Of a stretch of DNA of 64,000 nucleotides, positions 21,140 to 32,941 are shown piece after piece. Both the position numbers and the translations under genes were made by a program. The notes beneath the pieces are model-generated. The model saw only the letters and a program-made list of their open reading frames with translations, was not told the origin of the DNA and searched no databases. The stretch lies in the NCBI GenBank assembly GCA_021613375.1, contig CM038709.1, forward strand, positions 39,267,656 through 39,331,655. The letters are read 5' to 3'. The DNA comes from Megaleporinus macrocephalus (Eukaryota; Chordata; Actinopteri; Characiformes; Anostomidae). The first letter of the stretch is position 1. Each line of letters begins with the position of its first letter.

Positions 21140-24066
21140 ATTTTTAATCTGAGCAAACAGTGAATAATAGTGCAAATAATAAAATTTTTGCGATTCCACT
21201 GTTTCACATTATATAGCATACATAATACTTTCTCATGCTGGGAATGAGTGTATATACTTGCTTATAGTTCTAATTACATGTATAACACTTTATAAAGCCC
21301 AAGTATATGACTTTATAACATTAGACCTTATATCACACTATAATATCCATTCAGTTAGCAGTTATCTAAACATAAAGTACTCAAACTCACACTACATGTA
21401 AAAAAACATGTTCAGTAGCTGCTTTGTTTGAGCTAAGTTGATATCTGCTGTTGCGATGGGTCCCAGAACACTACTGAAGTGCTCTACCATACAGATGTTT
21501 CTGTTATTGAACCTACTATTAAAACCACATTCTCTTTGCAAAGTTTTATGCATCTAATTATAACTACCTATAAACAACTATACCAACCATTAGTCTTTAA
21601 GGTCCAGTCATAAGTTTTTAAGGGCGTACGATTGGTCTCAACATTGGTAGGAACCCAACATTCAACTTTTGTTAAATAAGATTCAAACAAACATAAGATT
21701 AATTATTAATACGTCCAGTTATTTTTGTGGGCAGATTTAAAATTTCAGTGAATGTGATTTTCTCAATCCAATTACTTCTGATGTTGAAAAAAAAGTCAAA
21801 TCAAAGTATATGAACTCTCAGTGGAAACATTTGCTGAACATCCTAAGACTGACTTTTATGCTGATGTCTCTCTATAATTCCAAATCAGTTGTAATTCCTA
21901 GTACTGTAACACAGATATGCTTTAGGAAAGCTCTACCTTGGACTGGGCAACTGCGCAACTGTGCAACTGCACAACTGTCTTATAGTCCTGCCTCCAGGTT
22001 TCACCTGGCCTGTGTGACCTGTCTGTCCAGCTCATTATCTCCTGGTTTTGGGGCAGGTTCCTTGGGAGGTTCCTGCTGTAAAATGATGGCATTTGCGGAA
22101 CCATGAACTTCTCCTAACCTCTGGAGCATTTGGTGTGACGGCCATCTGTGTCTGAACAGGCTCACTTTACCAGATGGGCTTGGTATGTAAGAAAAGTTCA
22201 CACAAATCTGATTGGTGGTCTACAGATTATTTAAGTCAGGGTTAGTTAATGCTAGCTAACATGGTTGACATTATATTTACAGTGGAACAGCCACTGATCT
22301 TCAATAGCAGGTTTTAATTTTAAATATCTGTGCCTATTGACTGGTTACTCACACTCTGGGTGGTGAAAAGCTCCTGATGTCCTTCTCTTTTCTGGTCCCA
22401 TGACTATGTGATGGTCACTTTAAGTGCCCAAGACTAAGCTCATGCGCACTACAGTGTTTATTGCTCGGACTCGAGAGAAAGTAGAGATGCCGACAGGTAT
22501 GTATGTATGGTGGTTAGCTCTAGGTTGTAGCCTGTACGTCCTGCCTACTGATGTTATCCTAGATTGTGATGATATAGAGTGTGGGTGCTCCCCAGCCCAA
22601 TAAATGGTCTCCATTGCACCGCACCTGCTGTTTCCTGTGTTCCCTCTGGAGGACAGGGCAAGTACCTAACCACCCAGTAGCATCTCTCCCCCCCAGGAGC
22701 ATTCACCCCACCAAGCATCCATCACAACATCTCCAAAGTACAAAAGTGTTGGTGTGAAATTATATATGTGCTGTGCAGTGCAGGAAATTGAATAAGTGCT
22801 TGAGGTACGTGGATTGAAGTTGATTCCAGAAGAGGTGATTCTTTGACTCCAGCATGTCTGGGAGTCAGGGTTGACTCTTGATCAGTGACCCCAAAATGCA
22901 GGGAGTCAAAGCTTCGATGCCTTTATTTCTTTTATCGTAATCAGCTTGAGGGACGTTCTGACTGAGGAGAGCATAAAGCAGGAAAGGGTCTGAGTTTGAG
23001 GAGCAAGAATTCAATTACCAGCTATAAACGAAGTCAGTGCAGCTCACCAGCACCTCTGCTCACGGAAAGTGTATAGAAAACAATGTATTCCATAGAATGT
23101 TATGGAAAAGATGAGGAAGCTGAGATTTGCAGTTCCTTTTTTAGAGTTCCGTTCCACTTTAAATGGTGCTACAGTTGCATTCTGGCATTGGCGCACCATT
23201 AAGGTAGCGGCTGCATCACTTAAGATGGACCGGAAAGAAATCTAGTGAATATAAAGTCAGCTTCAGTGTCTTAACAAGAAAAACAAGATTACATCCAACT
23301 TTTTTATAAACAATTGAAAAAGAATTCAAACGTTGTTGCTTTTGTAACTATCCTGACTACAGTAATGATTATCTCAGTGCTGAAACTTCGTCACATCACT
23401 GTAAAATCTGTAGCTACACAAAAAGTGTGTAATGTTTAAGATAAATTAGTCTCTGCTGTATTCTTCTATAGTTGGCTATGAGGCTGCCTTGGTTAAAATA
23501 CCCAACTCAGGTCCAGATAATCAGGATTTGTGCATCACTAATGAGAACTAGGAGCCCTGATGTCATAGCACCAGCACACTGACAGCTCTAGCTCCTCCGT
23601 ATCTGGCACTACGATATTTGCACATAATGATGTGAGCTTTCTGATGCCACTCCCCATCAACCAATCAAATGCAAGTACTCCTAAACATTGACTTTGAGAG
23701 GTAGCTGCTGGGAGATGAATCAAAATAATCTAATATACTAATAAACACTCTATGGTTGATGTAAAAGTGTGCCCTCAAATATTGGTCATGACATTTTTCT
23801 CCTACCAAAGTCTGCCTATAGTTATTGTACATGCATTTATAAAGCACTGTAAATACAGAATTAATTAATATGAAATATTAGCAAAACTATTTTTGATTTT
23901 TTTTATTATTTCTCTCATTTATTTATTTTGTATTTTAATGCATTTGAATGGGATAAAGAACTATACAGTGATAAAAAAAAAAGATTACTGTAATATGTGT
24001 AAATAGGTGTATATGGTTTAAAGCTTCTTATAATCACTTTATACCAGCACTTTAAACCCAGGTAGC
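21140..24066. other. Long, mostly single-copy stretch without recognisable genes
   Basis: Small items seen: a GCAACTG-type mini-repeat at 21946-21981; the inverted partner of 17872-17952 at 22238-22312; a CCCCCCCAGG run near 22690. I checked the frames of 60-98 codons and recognised no domain, signal peptide or exon pattern. Gene desert-like. Confidence 0.4.
23150..23212. mobile_element. Element 'P' copy
   Basis: GTTCCACTTTAAATGGTGCT then GCATTCTGGCATTGG then GCGCACCATTAAGGT: two arms of the CCACCTTAAATGGTGC motif in opposite orientation around a TTCTGG core. It is about 60 bases with no coding capacity. Confidence 0.65.
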
Positions 24067-24440
24067 CTTAAAGAAATATTCCAACAACATTTCGCGGGGT
24101 TGAGAGATTCACTGTGAGTAAATAAACTTTTATTATGATTTCTTTACGGTGGTCATGATAGAAACTACTATGTCACTATGTTTACAGCACAAATACAGCC
24201 ATTTCATATTAAACCACCAGTGAACCTACTCATGTCTTCTGAGGTTTTATAAGCTGGTGAAGGTAAAATAGCGATAAACTTGAAAAAATAAATTTTATTT
24301 GGGGACCACTTTGCCTCACAACACCCTGCATGTATTCTTCCACCATGAATTTTCAAAAATCAGGTTGCATATTTATTATTATAAAACTTTCAGTGAGGAA
24401 GCTTGTAGAGGTGGACATCTTGTTCCATTCATATATATAT
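24067..24440 (+). mobile_element. Element 'Y', copy 1, partial
   Basis: The left part has GATTTCTTTACGGTGGTCAT and ACAGCACAAATACAGCCATT. The right part has CCACTTTGCCTCACAACACC and GTAGAGGTGGACATCTTGTT. Both correspond in order to the copies at 53.4, 58.3 and 60.4 kb. The right end is lost in the following TA tract. Confidence 0.7.
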
Positions 24441-24453
24441 ACATGTACCTTGC

Positions 24454-24458
<5 letters not shown>

Positions 24459-24538
<80 letters not shown>
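24459..24538. repeat. (TA)40 microsatellite
   Basis: About 80 bases of TA. The Tyr-Ile frames open on both strands through this region are artefacts of the repeat. Confidence 0.98.
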
Positions 24539-24540
<2 letters not shown>

Positions 24541-24757
24541 AAGGCAAAGTACACCATGTACAGGTCGCCAGTCCAACCTACACTCACACCTATGGGCACA
24601 CCTAGAGTAGCAATAGAATAACATGCATGTGTTTGGACTGTGGGAGGAAACCAAAATACCAAGAGGAAACCCACTCAAGCACAGGGAGAGTCAGTCCAGG
24701 CCGCATTATCTTGCTGTGATGAGGAAGTGCTAACCACTACACTACCATGCTGCTGTC

Positions 24758-24764
<7 letters not shown>
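24541..24764 (-). mobile_element. tRNA-headed SINE, minus strand
   Basis: On the minus strand the order is CATGGTAGTGTAGTGGTTAG (A-box-like head), GAGTGGGTTTCCTCTTGG, TTTCCTCCCACAGTCCAAAC, GGACTGGCGACCTGTACATG. The copy is caught between a TA tract and a TA/TG tract. Its head matches the 20-bp array unit at 33.1 kb almost exactly. Confidence 0.85.
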
Positions 24765-24839
<75 letters not shown>

Positions 24840-24843
24840 GTGT
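24765..24843. repeat. Compound (TA)n(TG)n microsatellite
   Basis: TA repeats to about 24789 followed by TG repeats to 24843 with one C interruption. Alternating purine-pyrimidine DNA of this kind can take the Z form. Confidence 0.97.
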
Positions 24844-25125
24844 GAATGGTGGAGTTTCTTTAATGCAAGAGTGGATTTTTTTCTACAGCTCACAACTAAC
24901 CAGCTAGGACACTGTCACTGACTATCAGTAATAAATACACCATGCTGGCTGGTGAGCCAGAGCAGTGGGAACCTATCCGGACTGCGGGTATCACAAGCTG
25001 TGCCAAATCACTCTCCGGTGTGCCGAGCTATGTGGTACTGATGAAGATTTGGTTAAACTAAACAAACGGCTGACGTGCGTGGATTCATAAAAGAGGTAAA
25101 CTTATATCTTCTGGTACATGTACAC
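24844..25125. other. Single-copy spacer
   Basis: No gene or known element seen. Confidence 0.35.
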
Positions 25126-25463
25126 TCTCTCTCTCCCCCTCTCTCTCTCTCTCTCCAACCATTTACCCCAGAAAAAAAGGGGAAGCATTTTTTGCACAAA
25201 GCATTGCACTAATAACTTTACTACCTAACTGGACTATTTATTACACATTGCACAATTTGCACACTACCAGCAATTATTTATTATTCTCTGTCTGTACTGT
25301 GTTGTGTTGTCTGTCCGCACTTGTTTGTTTGTGTTGCACTTGTGTCTTGTATGCACTGTCTATGTTGCACCATGGTCCTGGAGGAACGTTGTTTCGTTTC
25401 ACTGTGTACTCTGTATGTAGTTGAAATGACAATAAAACCCACTTGACTTGACTTGACTTGACG
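25126..25463 (+). mobile_element. LINE 3' end with ACTTG pentamer tail
   Basis: Begins after a CT-repeat (25126-25157). It has CTGTCTGTACTGTG, CCTGGAGGAACGTTGTTTCG and GTTGAAATGACAATAAAACC, and ends in ACTTGACTTGACTTGAC. This is the familiar 3' tail of a non-LTR retrotransposon in fish, where 5'-truncated insertions end in short tandem repeats. The clade was not determined and no reverse transcriptase is present. Confidence 0.7.
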
Positions 25464-25514
25464 TATTTTGTATTGGAATTAGAAATTTGATACTCAAAGA
25501 GAAGCTACCTGTAA

Positions 25515-25700
25515 GTCTATCGTCACTGTCCAAAGAAAAACAAGTATCTATAAAACTTAACTTTACAAGTGACGCCAAAAACGTTCTTCACTTTCAGTGT
25601 AGGTTAATATAAAGAGTTTTTCTATTGGTCCATTCATCATCAAACTTTCAGAGGATATAAACAGCAGGTGTGGCGTTCAGATAATATAGAAAAATGTTTT
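25515..25700 (+). mobile_element. Element 'M' copy, right end truncated
   Basis: Starts CTATCGTCACTGTCCAAAGA and AAAACAAGTATCT, and runs through TTTCTATTGGTCCATTCATC. The right inverted arm is missing. Confidence 0.75.
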
Positions 25701-26800
25701 TTTTGCTATGGATGGAGATGATATCCAAGCATAGCGTATCCTTCTACTGGGTAGAGGTCCCACTACCACTCCACCCATGTCAAGCAAATTAAGAGTAGAC
25801 GGAAGTAGGGACAACACATCTCTGCATTTTTGTGCAATCCCTTTGGAATAAGGTAGCTCATTGCCTGACATCTATCACGGGAGTGAACCTGCGATGTCCG
25901 AAGTCTCCTCTCAGTCAGGAGCGAACTCCGAGCGTGACAAAGTTCCTCCAAAACTTGACAGCTGTGGATGTGTAGCGTCAACGCTGCTTCTCCCTCTGCC
26001 AGCTCCTCGTCCTACTGCTCTGCAATTATGTGTCTGGCAGGGCCGCGCAAATCAAAGCTGAAGGTTTTATTGGCTTCCGTTGCCTGGGTTATAACCTTGG
26101 CCATTTTCATTCTAATCTTACCGAGGCGCCGCTTTATTTGTGCCTTCCGAAGGCACCGCGACAACAGGACTTGGCGCTGCCGCGATGATAAAAAACAACC
26201 TTTTGATCCCCTGTTACGGCAGCAGACGTTTTTTTTTTCCATCTTCTTCTTCTTCGTCCCCCCACCTACCCTTCCTCCACCACCACAACCCCCTCCCCCT
26301 CCCCACAACTCCTCTGTGCTGAAGGCTTTGAGTAATGTGATCCTTGCCAGCGGTGTCCCTTTTTAATTGCTCAGATTCCCTTTTCCCCGTCGGTCCGCGC
26401 GAGCACAATGGCTGAGGCTGAGACTGAGGCTGAGGCTGGTGCGGGGCCGACTCCCCAAGCATTAATCATCTCTGTCTGCGGGAGCCGCCGAGACAGCCGG
26501 GATGTGGGGTCGAGGTTGCCTGACAACAGCATGCAGGACTTCCAAATGTTATCTCTCCGACACACCAGCCACCTGACAGGAGGAGAAGGTCCTTTCTGGT
26601 GGAGCCGGCCTAGCCCGCTAAACCTGATAATCTAGCCTCTCCTCCTGAGGGCAGAAACTCATAAGCGAGAGGCGTAATTTCCTTATTTATTCACCGGGGG
26701 CGCTCCTCGCGGCGTTCCTACCCGTCAAACACGCACGGGTACAAGAGTACGGAGTGGTCAGATCAGTCGCGGCATGGCTCGATAGCGGCCGCCGTCCGCC
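25701..26800. other. CpG-rich low-repeat island
   Basis: Single-copy, CpG-rich at 26090-26200, 26390-26530 and 26690-26800 (GCGCTCCTCGCGGCGTTCC). It contains a polypyrimidine tract at 26227-26306 and a GAGGCT repeat at 26412-26437. At least eight frames overlap on both strands; none shows a recognisable domain. Possible CpG island or conserved regulatory DNA. Confidence 0.45.
26227..26306 (+). repeat. Polypyrimidine tract
   Basis: About 80 bases with almost only C and T on the + strand, in CTTCTTCTTC and CCCCCTCCCC blocks. It has mirror-symmetric stretches that could form triplex DNA. Confidence 0.85.
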
Positions 26801-27301
26801 AAGGATTCTCCAGCTGATGATGGCTTTGAAGGAGCTGAAGTAATACAGTGGTGTAAATAGGACACAGGCCTCAGTGTAAACCCCCCATCCACTACAGTGA
26901 ACATCACAGTGATGTACAGTAATTCAGTGATGTTCAAGCCTGGACCCTCGGGTGGTTGGTCCATTGTTCCGAGCACAGCAGCAGCTTCTTTGTATGATCT
27001 CTTTTTTCTCAATGAGGCATCAGGCAGCATATTCATAAGCATTTTATGTTCCTTTGAGTGAGCTTTTAGAAGCATCTTCCAGTTACTGTCACCATCAGCG
27101 TAAACACAACAAAGCACGTATTCACACCTTAATAATGAAAGTAGAAGAATTTGTGGAAATAACCTTGAAAGCAGTAGTTAAGTATGTGTTGTGGGCCACA
27201 GCAAGTGTGTTATTAACCAAGCAGCCAAATTTGAATGATAAATACTTATTATTATAACTAGAAGGGGAAAGTTGGCTTGAAATAGCCCACTGATAATAAT
27301 G
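26801..27301. other. Single-copy DNA, no gene supported
   Basis: A minus-strand frame of 119 codons (26758-27117) is the best frame here. Its peptide shows no family I recognise, and I see no exon context, so I leave it uncalled. Confidence 0.35.
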
Positions 27302-27362
27302 AAAATTTAGATGGTGGCTATGGTGTTGCTAGGTGGTTGCTATGCTGTTGCTAGGTGGTTAC
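27302..27362 (+). repeat. GTTGCTAGGTGGTTGCTATG minisatellite, about 2 units
   Basis: Two copies of a TGTTGCTAGGTGGTT-type unit, a motif often expanded in fish genomes. Confidence 0.75.
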
Positions 27363-27363
27363 A

Positions 27364-27860
27364 CCTTAAATTTCTAGAATTCCACCCTACATTTCTAGCA
27401 CTATCCCTGCTGTTTCTGTGTGAGTACTGTGAATTTCTAGAACTCCACCTTAGATTTCTTCAATTCCACCTAAAATGTCTAGAATTTCACCTTAAATTCC
27501 TAGAACTCCACCTTTTTCTCAATTTCCAACTTATATTTCTAGAATTCCACTACATTCCTAGAATTCCTCTTTAAATGTCTAGAATTACATGTAAAATTTC
27601 TAAAATTCCACCTTAAATTTCTAAGGTTTTGCCTTATATTTCTAGAATTCCACCTTAAATTTCTACAATTCCACTTTAAATGTCTTGAATTCCATCTTAA
27701 ATTTCTACAGTTCCACTTTAAATGTCTAGAATTCCAGCTTAAATTTCTACAGTTCCACTTTAAATGTCTAGAATTCCAGCTTGAATTTCTACAATTCCAC
27801 CTTAAATGTCTAGAATTCCAGCTTAAATTTCTACAATTTTTACAATACCACTTTAAAAGC
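27364..27860. repeat. 21-bp minisatellite with 42-bp alternation
   Basis: The unit is close to TAGAATTCCACCTTAAATTT plus C. In 27640-27830 two unit types alternate, one with TTTCTACAATTCCACTTTA and one with TGTCTAGAATTCCAGCTTA, giving a 42-base period. Because 21 is a multiple of three, frames stay open on both strands (plus 27311-27574; minus 27539-27862 with NSRHLKWNCRNL repeats). I see this as arithmetic and not as a gene. Confidence 0.92.
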
Positions 27861-28426
27861 ACTTGTCCTGCTGTTATTGCTGTGTGTGTGAGTTTGTGTA
27901 TACGGTTTAATGAGTGTCTATGAGAGAGATGTGCATTGTGACATCACTCCTGGCAGTTAAATTTGAATTCTCTCAACATTCCGCCATTCATTCTTATGGA
28001 TAAAAAAATTCCCTGTTTGAACGCCGTTTTCTGGAAAACCGTAAGTCGGATCTGTTGGATTTTACCGCTATAGCAGTAAAGGAGAGATAGGTGGCCCAAG
28101 AAGGCTGCAGAGCTTGGGGAAGGTCACAGCTTTTTAGGACCCCCGCCATATAGGGCCATATACCCTGCAAGGTTATCTTGGGAATTTCTTTTTGGGAACC
28201 ACTGGTCACTCAAAAGAATAACGACTGACCAGGTGTACTGGTGAGACGGAAAAAAGCAGAAAGGCAGCCCCATAAAAGACCATGCAGCGCAGACATCTTT
28301 GGGACCAGGGCAGACCAAGGTATGAGAGCTCAGAGAAACGTCGGTACCGCAAATAAAAAGCTTAAACTCTGAACTGGTCTCCCTCTACATTATGATGACA
28401 AAAAGCGAAGTTGCGATAGTTGTAAT
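27861..28426. other. Mixed DNA, probably old dispersed repeats
   Basis: 27960-28060 with TCATTCTTATGGATAAAAA and TTTCTGGAAAACCGTAAGTC resembles fish interspersed sequence, but I cannot place its ends. 28357-28405 shares a motif with 18593. No gene. Confidence 0.4.
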
Positions 28427-28577
28427 CTGCAACAGAATGGTCTATTTTTTAGCTAGCATAGCCTGTTAGCTCTGTTCCGTAAGCAGCTGTTCCAGCTAAG
28501 ATGTCGCTTAGAGACACAATACATTTACCATGCGTGATCTTCCAGTCGGGTAGACTAGGATACTCAAAGGCTGCGTC
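28427..28577 (+). repeat. Local duplication block 1, copy 1
   Basis: From CTGCAACAGAATGGTCTATT through GTTAGCTCTGTTCCGTAAGC and GGTAGACTAGGATACTCAAA. Near-identical to 29204-29355, offset 777 bases. Confidence 0.93.
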
Positions 28578-28586
28578 CAAAAACAT

Positions 28587-28941
28587 TTAATAAGATAAAA
28601 TGCCTTTATTGTCATTTACAGAAAAACAGAAGTTTGAAGACGTACAGTTACAACATGTAACCCTCGGTGAGGAAGTCAGAGGCGGCGGTGGCAAGAAAAA
28701 CACCTTCAAGACTGGAGGAAGAAACCTTGGGAGGAACCAAGACTCACACAGGGAGACCCGTCCTCCTCTGGTCAAACAGTGTTTACAGTTTATTAAGCTC
28801 AGTTCAGAATAAAAACTGAGAGAATGTCGGAGAAAGTCTGGATGGTAGAGGCTTTAGAAATGGTACAAGTAGAGGCAGTCTCTGAGTCTTTCTTTGTGGA
28901 AAGTGGGAGTGAACTGAAACAGCCCCATCATATCTCCCTCT
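28587..28941 (+). repeat. Local duplication block 2, copy 1
   Basis: From TTTAATAAGATAAAATGCCT through CCTTGGGAGGAACCAAGACT, GACCCGTCCTCCTCTGGTC and GAGAATGTCGGAGAAAGTCT. Near-identical to 30047-30400, offset 1,460 bases. The GGAACCAAGACTCACACAGG part is from memory a common fish interspersed repeat. The frames on both strands (70-71 codons) are duplicated with it and are not genes. Confidence 0.93.
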
Positions 28942-29203
28942 ACATTATGATGGCAAAAAGCGAATTTGTGATAGATCGATTAGAAAATCGCCGCTATAGG
29001 ACCTGAGATCCGGCTGGATTTCGTGATTCTAGCTCAAAAACTGTGGGCGAGAAATATTTTATATTTCGCGAATAGAAAAAACAGACGCTCGAGCAGCTTC
29101 CTTTGATTGCAAAGTCATAAATGTTTGAGGCACCAGAAGCCAGAATCCAATTCAAACCAAGCAGACACTGACCGACCCTGGAATCAACCTCATTCCTCTC
29201 CAT
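28942..29203. other. Spacer within duplicated region
   Basis: A copy of CTCCCTCTACATTATGATGG plus CAAAAAGCGAA (also at 28380) sits here, so this too is partly duplicated. No gene. Confidence 0.5.
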
Positions 29204-29355
29204 CTGCAACAGAATGGTCTATTTTTAAGCTAGCATAGCCTGTTAGCTCTGTTCCGTAAGCAGCTGTTCCAGCTAAGATGTCGCTTAGAGACACAATACA
29301 TTTACCATGCGTGATCTTCCAGTTGGGTAGACTAGGATACTCAAAAGCTGCTCCT
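29204..29355 (+). repeat. Local duplication block 1, copy 2
   Basis: Second copy of 28427-28577 with only scattered differences. Confidence 0.93.
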
Positions 29356-30046
29356 AAATCGTGTACTTGAACAGTATGTACTCAGTTGAAGCTAGAGTGC
29401 TCTGCCTGTCTGTTACAGCAGTGCGCTCTTTCAGTGTGCGAGTGTTTAGTATCCACGCAACCTCGGACGCACTACGTCCGCCATCCTACCAACAACCTGT
29501 GACGCAAGATGTCAGATCATCATCACTATTCATTTAAAAACTTTGTTTACTGATGGGTTTAAGTACAGTTTGTGACACTGTTCCTCGTGTTAGTCTAAAT
29601 ATGTACTCACACTGTGTCTAGCTGTAGCTCAGAGAAGATGAAAAGGAATTGAATCATTGTTTACCTCAGAAGTAGTGCTAACTCATGTAGCGGCAGTTCA
29701 CTAGCCGTAGCTACGTACACACAGCTGACGTATTCCTCCGCGGAATGGAATCCTGGGATAGGACAGTTTGCAGGGGCTGCATACTTAAAAATGTCTGCCG
29801 GTGCAGTACGTCATCCGGGAACTTTTTTCGCGTATTCGGACACCCTAGTCACTCTCGCGCACTGCTTTTGCGTACTGTTCACCCAAAGTATATCATATCT
29901 GATAACACTGTTAGCCTAGCTAAAGTTAGCACAGCTGTGTGAAATGTAGCCACAGGGCACTGACCTAACTGACCTCATATTTTTATTATAGTGTTGGTGG
30001 ATGGGTTATGCTAAGTATGGCCAGATGCCTAAACGCAAAAGACAGT
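29356..30046. other. Single-copy DNA, no gene supported
   Basis: Several CpGs and a short plus-strand frame (29745-29942) without a recognisable family. It lies between the duplicated blocks. Confidence 0.35.
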
Positions 30047-30400
30047 TTAATAAGATAAAATGCCTTTATTGTCATTTACAGATGCTTTACAGAAGTTTGA
30101 AGACGTACAGTTACAACATGTAACCCCCGGTGAGGAAGTCAGAGGCGGCAGTGGCAAGAAAAACACTTTCAAGACTGGAGGAAGAAACCTTGGGAGGAAC
30201 CAAGACTCACACAGGGAGACCCGTCCTCCTCTGGTCAAACAGTGTTTACAGTTTATTAAGCTCAGTTCAGAATAAAAACTGAGAGAATGTCGGAGAAAGT
30301 CTGGATGGTAGAGGCTTTAGAAAGTAGAGGCAGTCTCTGACTGAGGCTGAGTCTTTCTCTGGGGAAAGTGGGAGTGAACTGAAACAGCCCCATCATATCT
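30047..30400 (+). repeat. Local duplication block 2, copy 2
   Basis: Second copy of 28587-28941. It differs by short indels, for example GATGCTTTACAGAAGTTTG in place of GAAAAACAGAAGTTTG. Confidence 0.93.
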
Positions 30401-31930
30401 CAAAGCCAGATGAATGACACAGTGGTGCAGTTGAAGGTGAAGGTGAAGGTACTCATGATCACTCTTCCACCAGCATTCAGCAGGACAGGAGGACTGTCTC
30501 AGGAAGAGTTAAGAAACATAATTAGTTCAGTACAGTGTACAGTTTTTATAATTCTGGACAAACATCTGCTAACAACAAACACAGTTACACTCCTGTTATA
30601 ACCAGTGTGTAATTACATGAACATATTGTTACTATCAGGATACTCTTATGTAATAACATGAAGCAAAATGAGAAATTGCAACATGAGTAATTACATAAGC
30701 TGTACTGCTGTAATCCCTCTGTAACAGTGGCTACATCACTAGTAGTTACATTGTGGTTGCATGGGATGATATCATGTGTACTTAAACAGTTATTACAGAC
30801 ACTTTTCATAAAGTGGGACAGTTTTTTATATATTTGCTGATTTTGAATTTGATGTCAGCAAAACGTTTCAAAAAAGTCAGGACAGGAGCAACAAAAGACT
30901 AGTCAAGTTGCATGAAACTGAAAAACACCTGGTGGAACATTTCACAACTAATTGAGTTAATTGGTAACAGGTCAGTAACACGAGTGAGTATAAAAGAGCA
31001 TCCCAGAGAGGCGGAGTCTTACAGAACTAAAGATGGGATGGGGAGGGGTCACCGCTAGATGAAAGACGTTGTGGGCAGTTAAAACTCTACCATGCAAAGA
31101 TGAAACCAGATATGAACTGATCTAGAAACACCGCCTGTGAAACATTTTTTACATCCCTTAACACAATCAAACGTAAGAAACTAGCAAAGGCAAAACAGTT
31201 AAAACTACCAAGAGTTGCTGCTACGTCTAGGGTGTAGCAGAGGGCACGAATGAAGAGGAGAACTGGTTGGTGTCAGGTGAGGAGGAGACCCTGATGGTCA
31301 CTCTTCCACCAGCATTCAGCAGGACAGGGGCTACATCACTAGTAGTTGCATTGTGGTTGCATGCGATGTTAATGTGTAACTACACAGTTATTACAGACAC
31401 TTAATATAAAGTGGGACAGTTTTTTATATATATGCTGATTTTGAATTTGATGTCAGCAAAACGTCAGGACAGGAGCAACAAAAGACTAGTCAAGTTGCAT
31501 GAAACTGAAAAACACCTGGTGAAACATTTCACAACTAATTGAGTTAATTGGTAACAGGTCAGTAACATGAGTGAGTATAAAAGAGAATCCCAGAGAGGCG
31601 GAGTCTTACAGAAGTAAAGACGGGGAGGGGTCACCGCTAGGTGAAAGACGTGGTGGGCAGTTGAAACTCTATTATGAAAGAGTATAAAAGAGCATCCCAG
31701 AGAGATGGCACTAATGGCATGAATGAAGAGGAGAACTGGTTGGTGTCAGGTGAGGAGGAGGTCTTGATGGTCACTCTTCCACCAGCATTGAGCCGGACTG
31801 GAGGGCAGTCGTTACCTCTGGAAGAGTTAAGAGACATAATTAGTTCTGTACAGTGCAGTGCACAAGTTTGTTATTATCTACATGAGGGTCGCCTGCGTCA
31901 TCAGCCCCCAGTGCAACAGTCACCATCCCC
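30401..31930 (+). repeat. Mosaic of repeated blocks, offset ~600 and ~470 bp
   Basis: The block with ATCACTCTTCCACCAGCATT and AGCAGGACAGG occurs at about 30455, 31300 and 31770. GGCTACATCACTAGTAGTT occurs at 30728 and 31329. A Tc1-like internal piece (ACTAGTCAAGTTGCATGAAA; GGTAACAGGTCAGTAACA; CCCAGAGAGGCGGAGTCTTA) occurs at about 30898-31100 and 31488-31670, matching 35224-35400. Repeated local duplication of an already nested repeat explains this. Confidence 0.85.
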
Positions 31931-32805
31931 CTAGTGGAACTGCCACTGAACCAGTAGATACGAGCGAAACCGTCTTATTTCAGATGCCAAACCGTGTATC
32001 CCACCAGAACAGCGATCCTGTTAAATGAAAAGTGGCGTCCAGTCCAGTACACGTCTGCGGCTGATCCCGATTCCTCACCGCGCCACTGTTTTTTTCTTTT
32101 TTACAGAGCATCAGGTGCCAAAGCGCGAACGCATCTGACAGCGCTTGGACGGCGGCGCAAGATAAACAAACAATTTGACACGGGCTAGTTTCTGCCAGAT
32201 ACCATTATGAACTCATTTTGACATCTTAACGTGAACTGTTACAATCCATTAGTCCCGTAACGAAGACGGCCAGCGGCGCTACGCTAATGGCTAGCTCGAG
32301 ACGTGGGGGTAATTATCTCCCTAAATCACTGCAGACCCTCCAGGATGAGACCCGGTCGCGTTGCCACTAATCCGGGCCCTTCCGTCAGCCTGAAAGCGCG
32401 AGTCCGTTTGTATTTGCTGTCCTGTTTTTCCCCTCCATCACCTGCTGGAGCGCTTAGCCGGAGTCTGGCGCGGCTCTTTGTAATTGCTACCGTGTAGTTC
32501 GGTTTCTGCCTTGCTTGGCTTCCACAAATGCGCTGTCACTTTAGTGTTTGCTTTGCTTTTTGCCTCTGAATGCAGCTGCATGCACCCCCGCCCCCCACCA
32601 CCACCACACCCCCACCTTCCCAACCTCCCCTCTGTCACCGAACCAGTTTATTATCAGTTCACTGGTGCCAGTGCCAAGAAAGAGGCTGGAAGATGCCACG
32701 TTCTGAGCGTTTTTATTTTTTCCGCTGGTTGCAGGAAAGATGAAAGATTTTAGCCATCGGTTTTCGCTTTGTTCCTTCAGACGGGATTTTCTCTTCTTAT
32801 CTATA
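31931..32805. other. CpG-rich low-repeat island
   Basis: Single-copy, with CpGs through 32060-32480 (GACGGCGGCGCAAGATAAAC), TAATTATCTCCCTAAATCAC and a CCCCCGCCCCCCACCACC tract near 32585. Frames on both strands have no recognisable domain. Candidate regulatory or CpG-island DNA. Confidence 0.45.
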
Positions 32806-32941
32806 AGCCCGTTTCCAAAAAATTATGCAAACTTACATAAACATAACAGAATGTAATAATAGGCAAATCTTTTCATCCCCATATTTTAATAAAAATAGTG
32901 TAAATACAACATAAGAAATGTAATAAATGGCAATTTTTGTG

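Noticed and set aside
24299..24678. Tyr-Ile-rich frames on both strands
   Set aside because: They read through the (TA)40 tract, and the same is true on the opposite strand.
26758..27117. 119-codon minus-strand frame
   Set aside because: No family likeness and no exon context; composition is like the flanking DNA.
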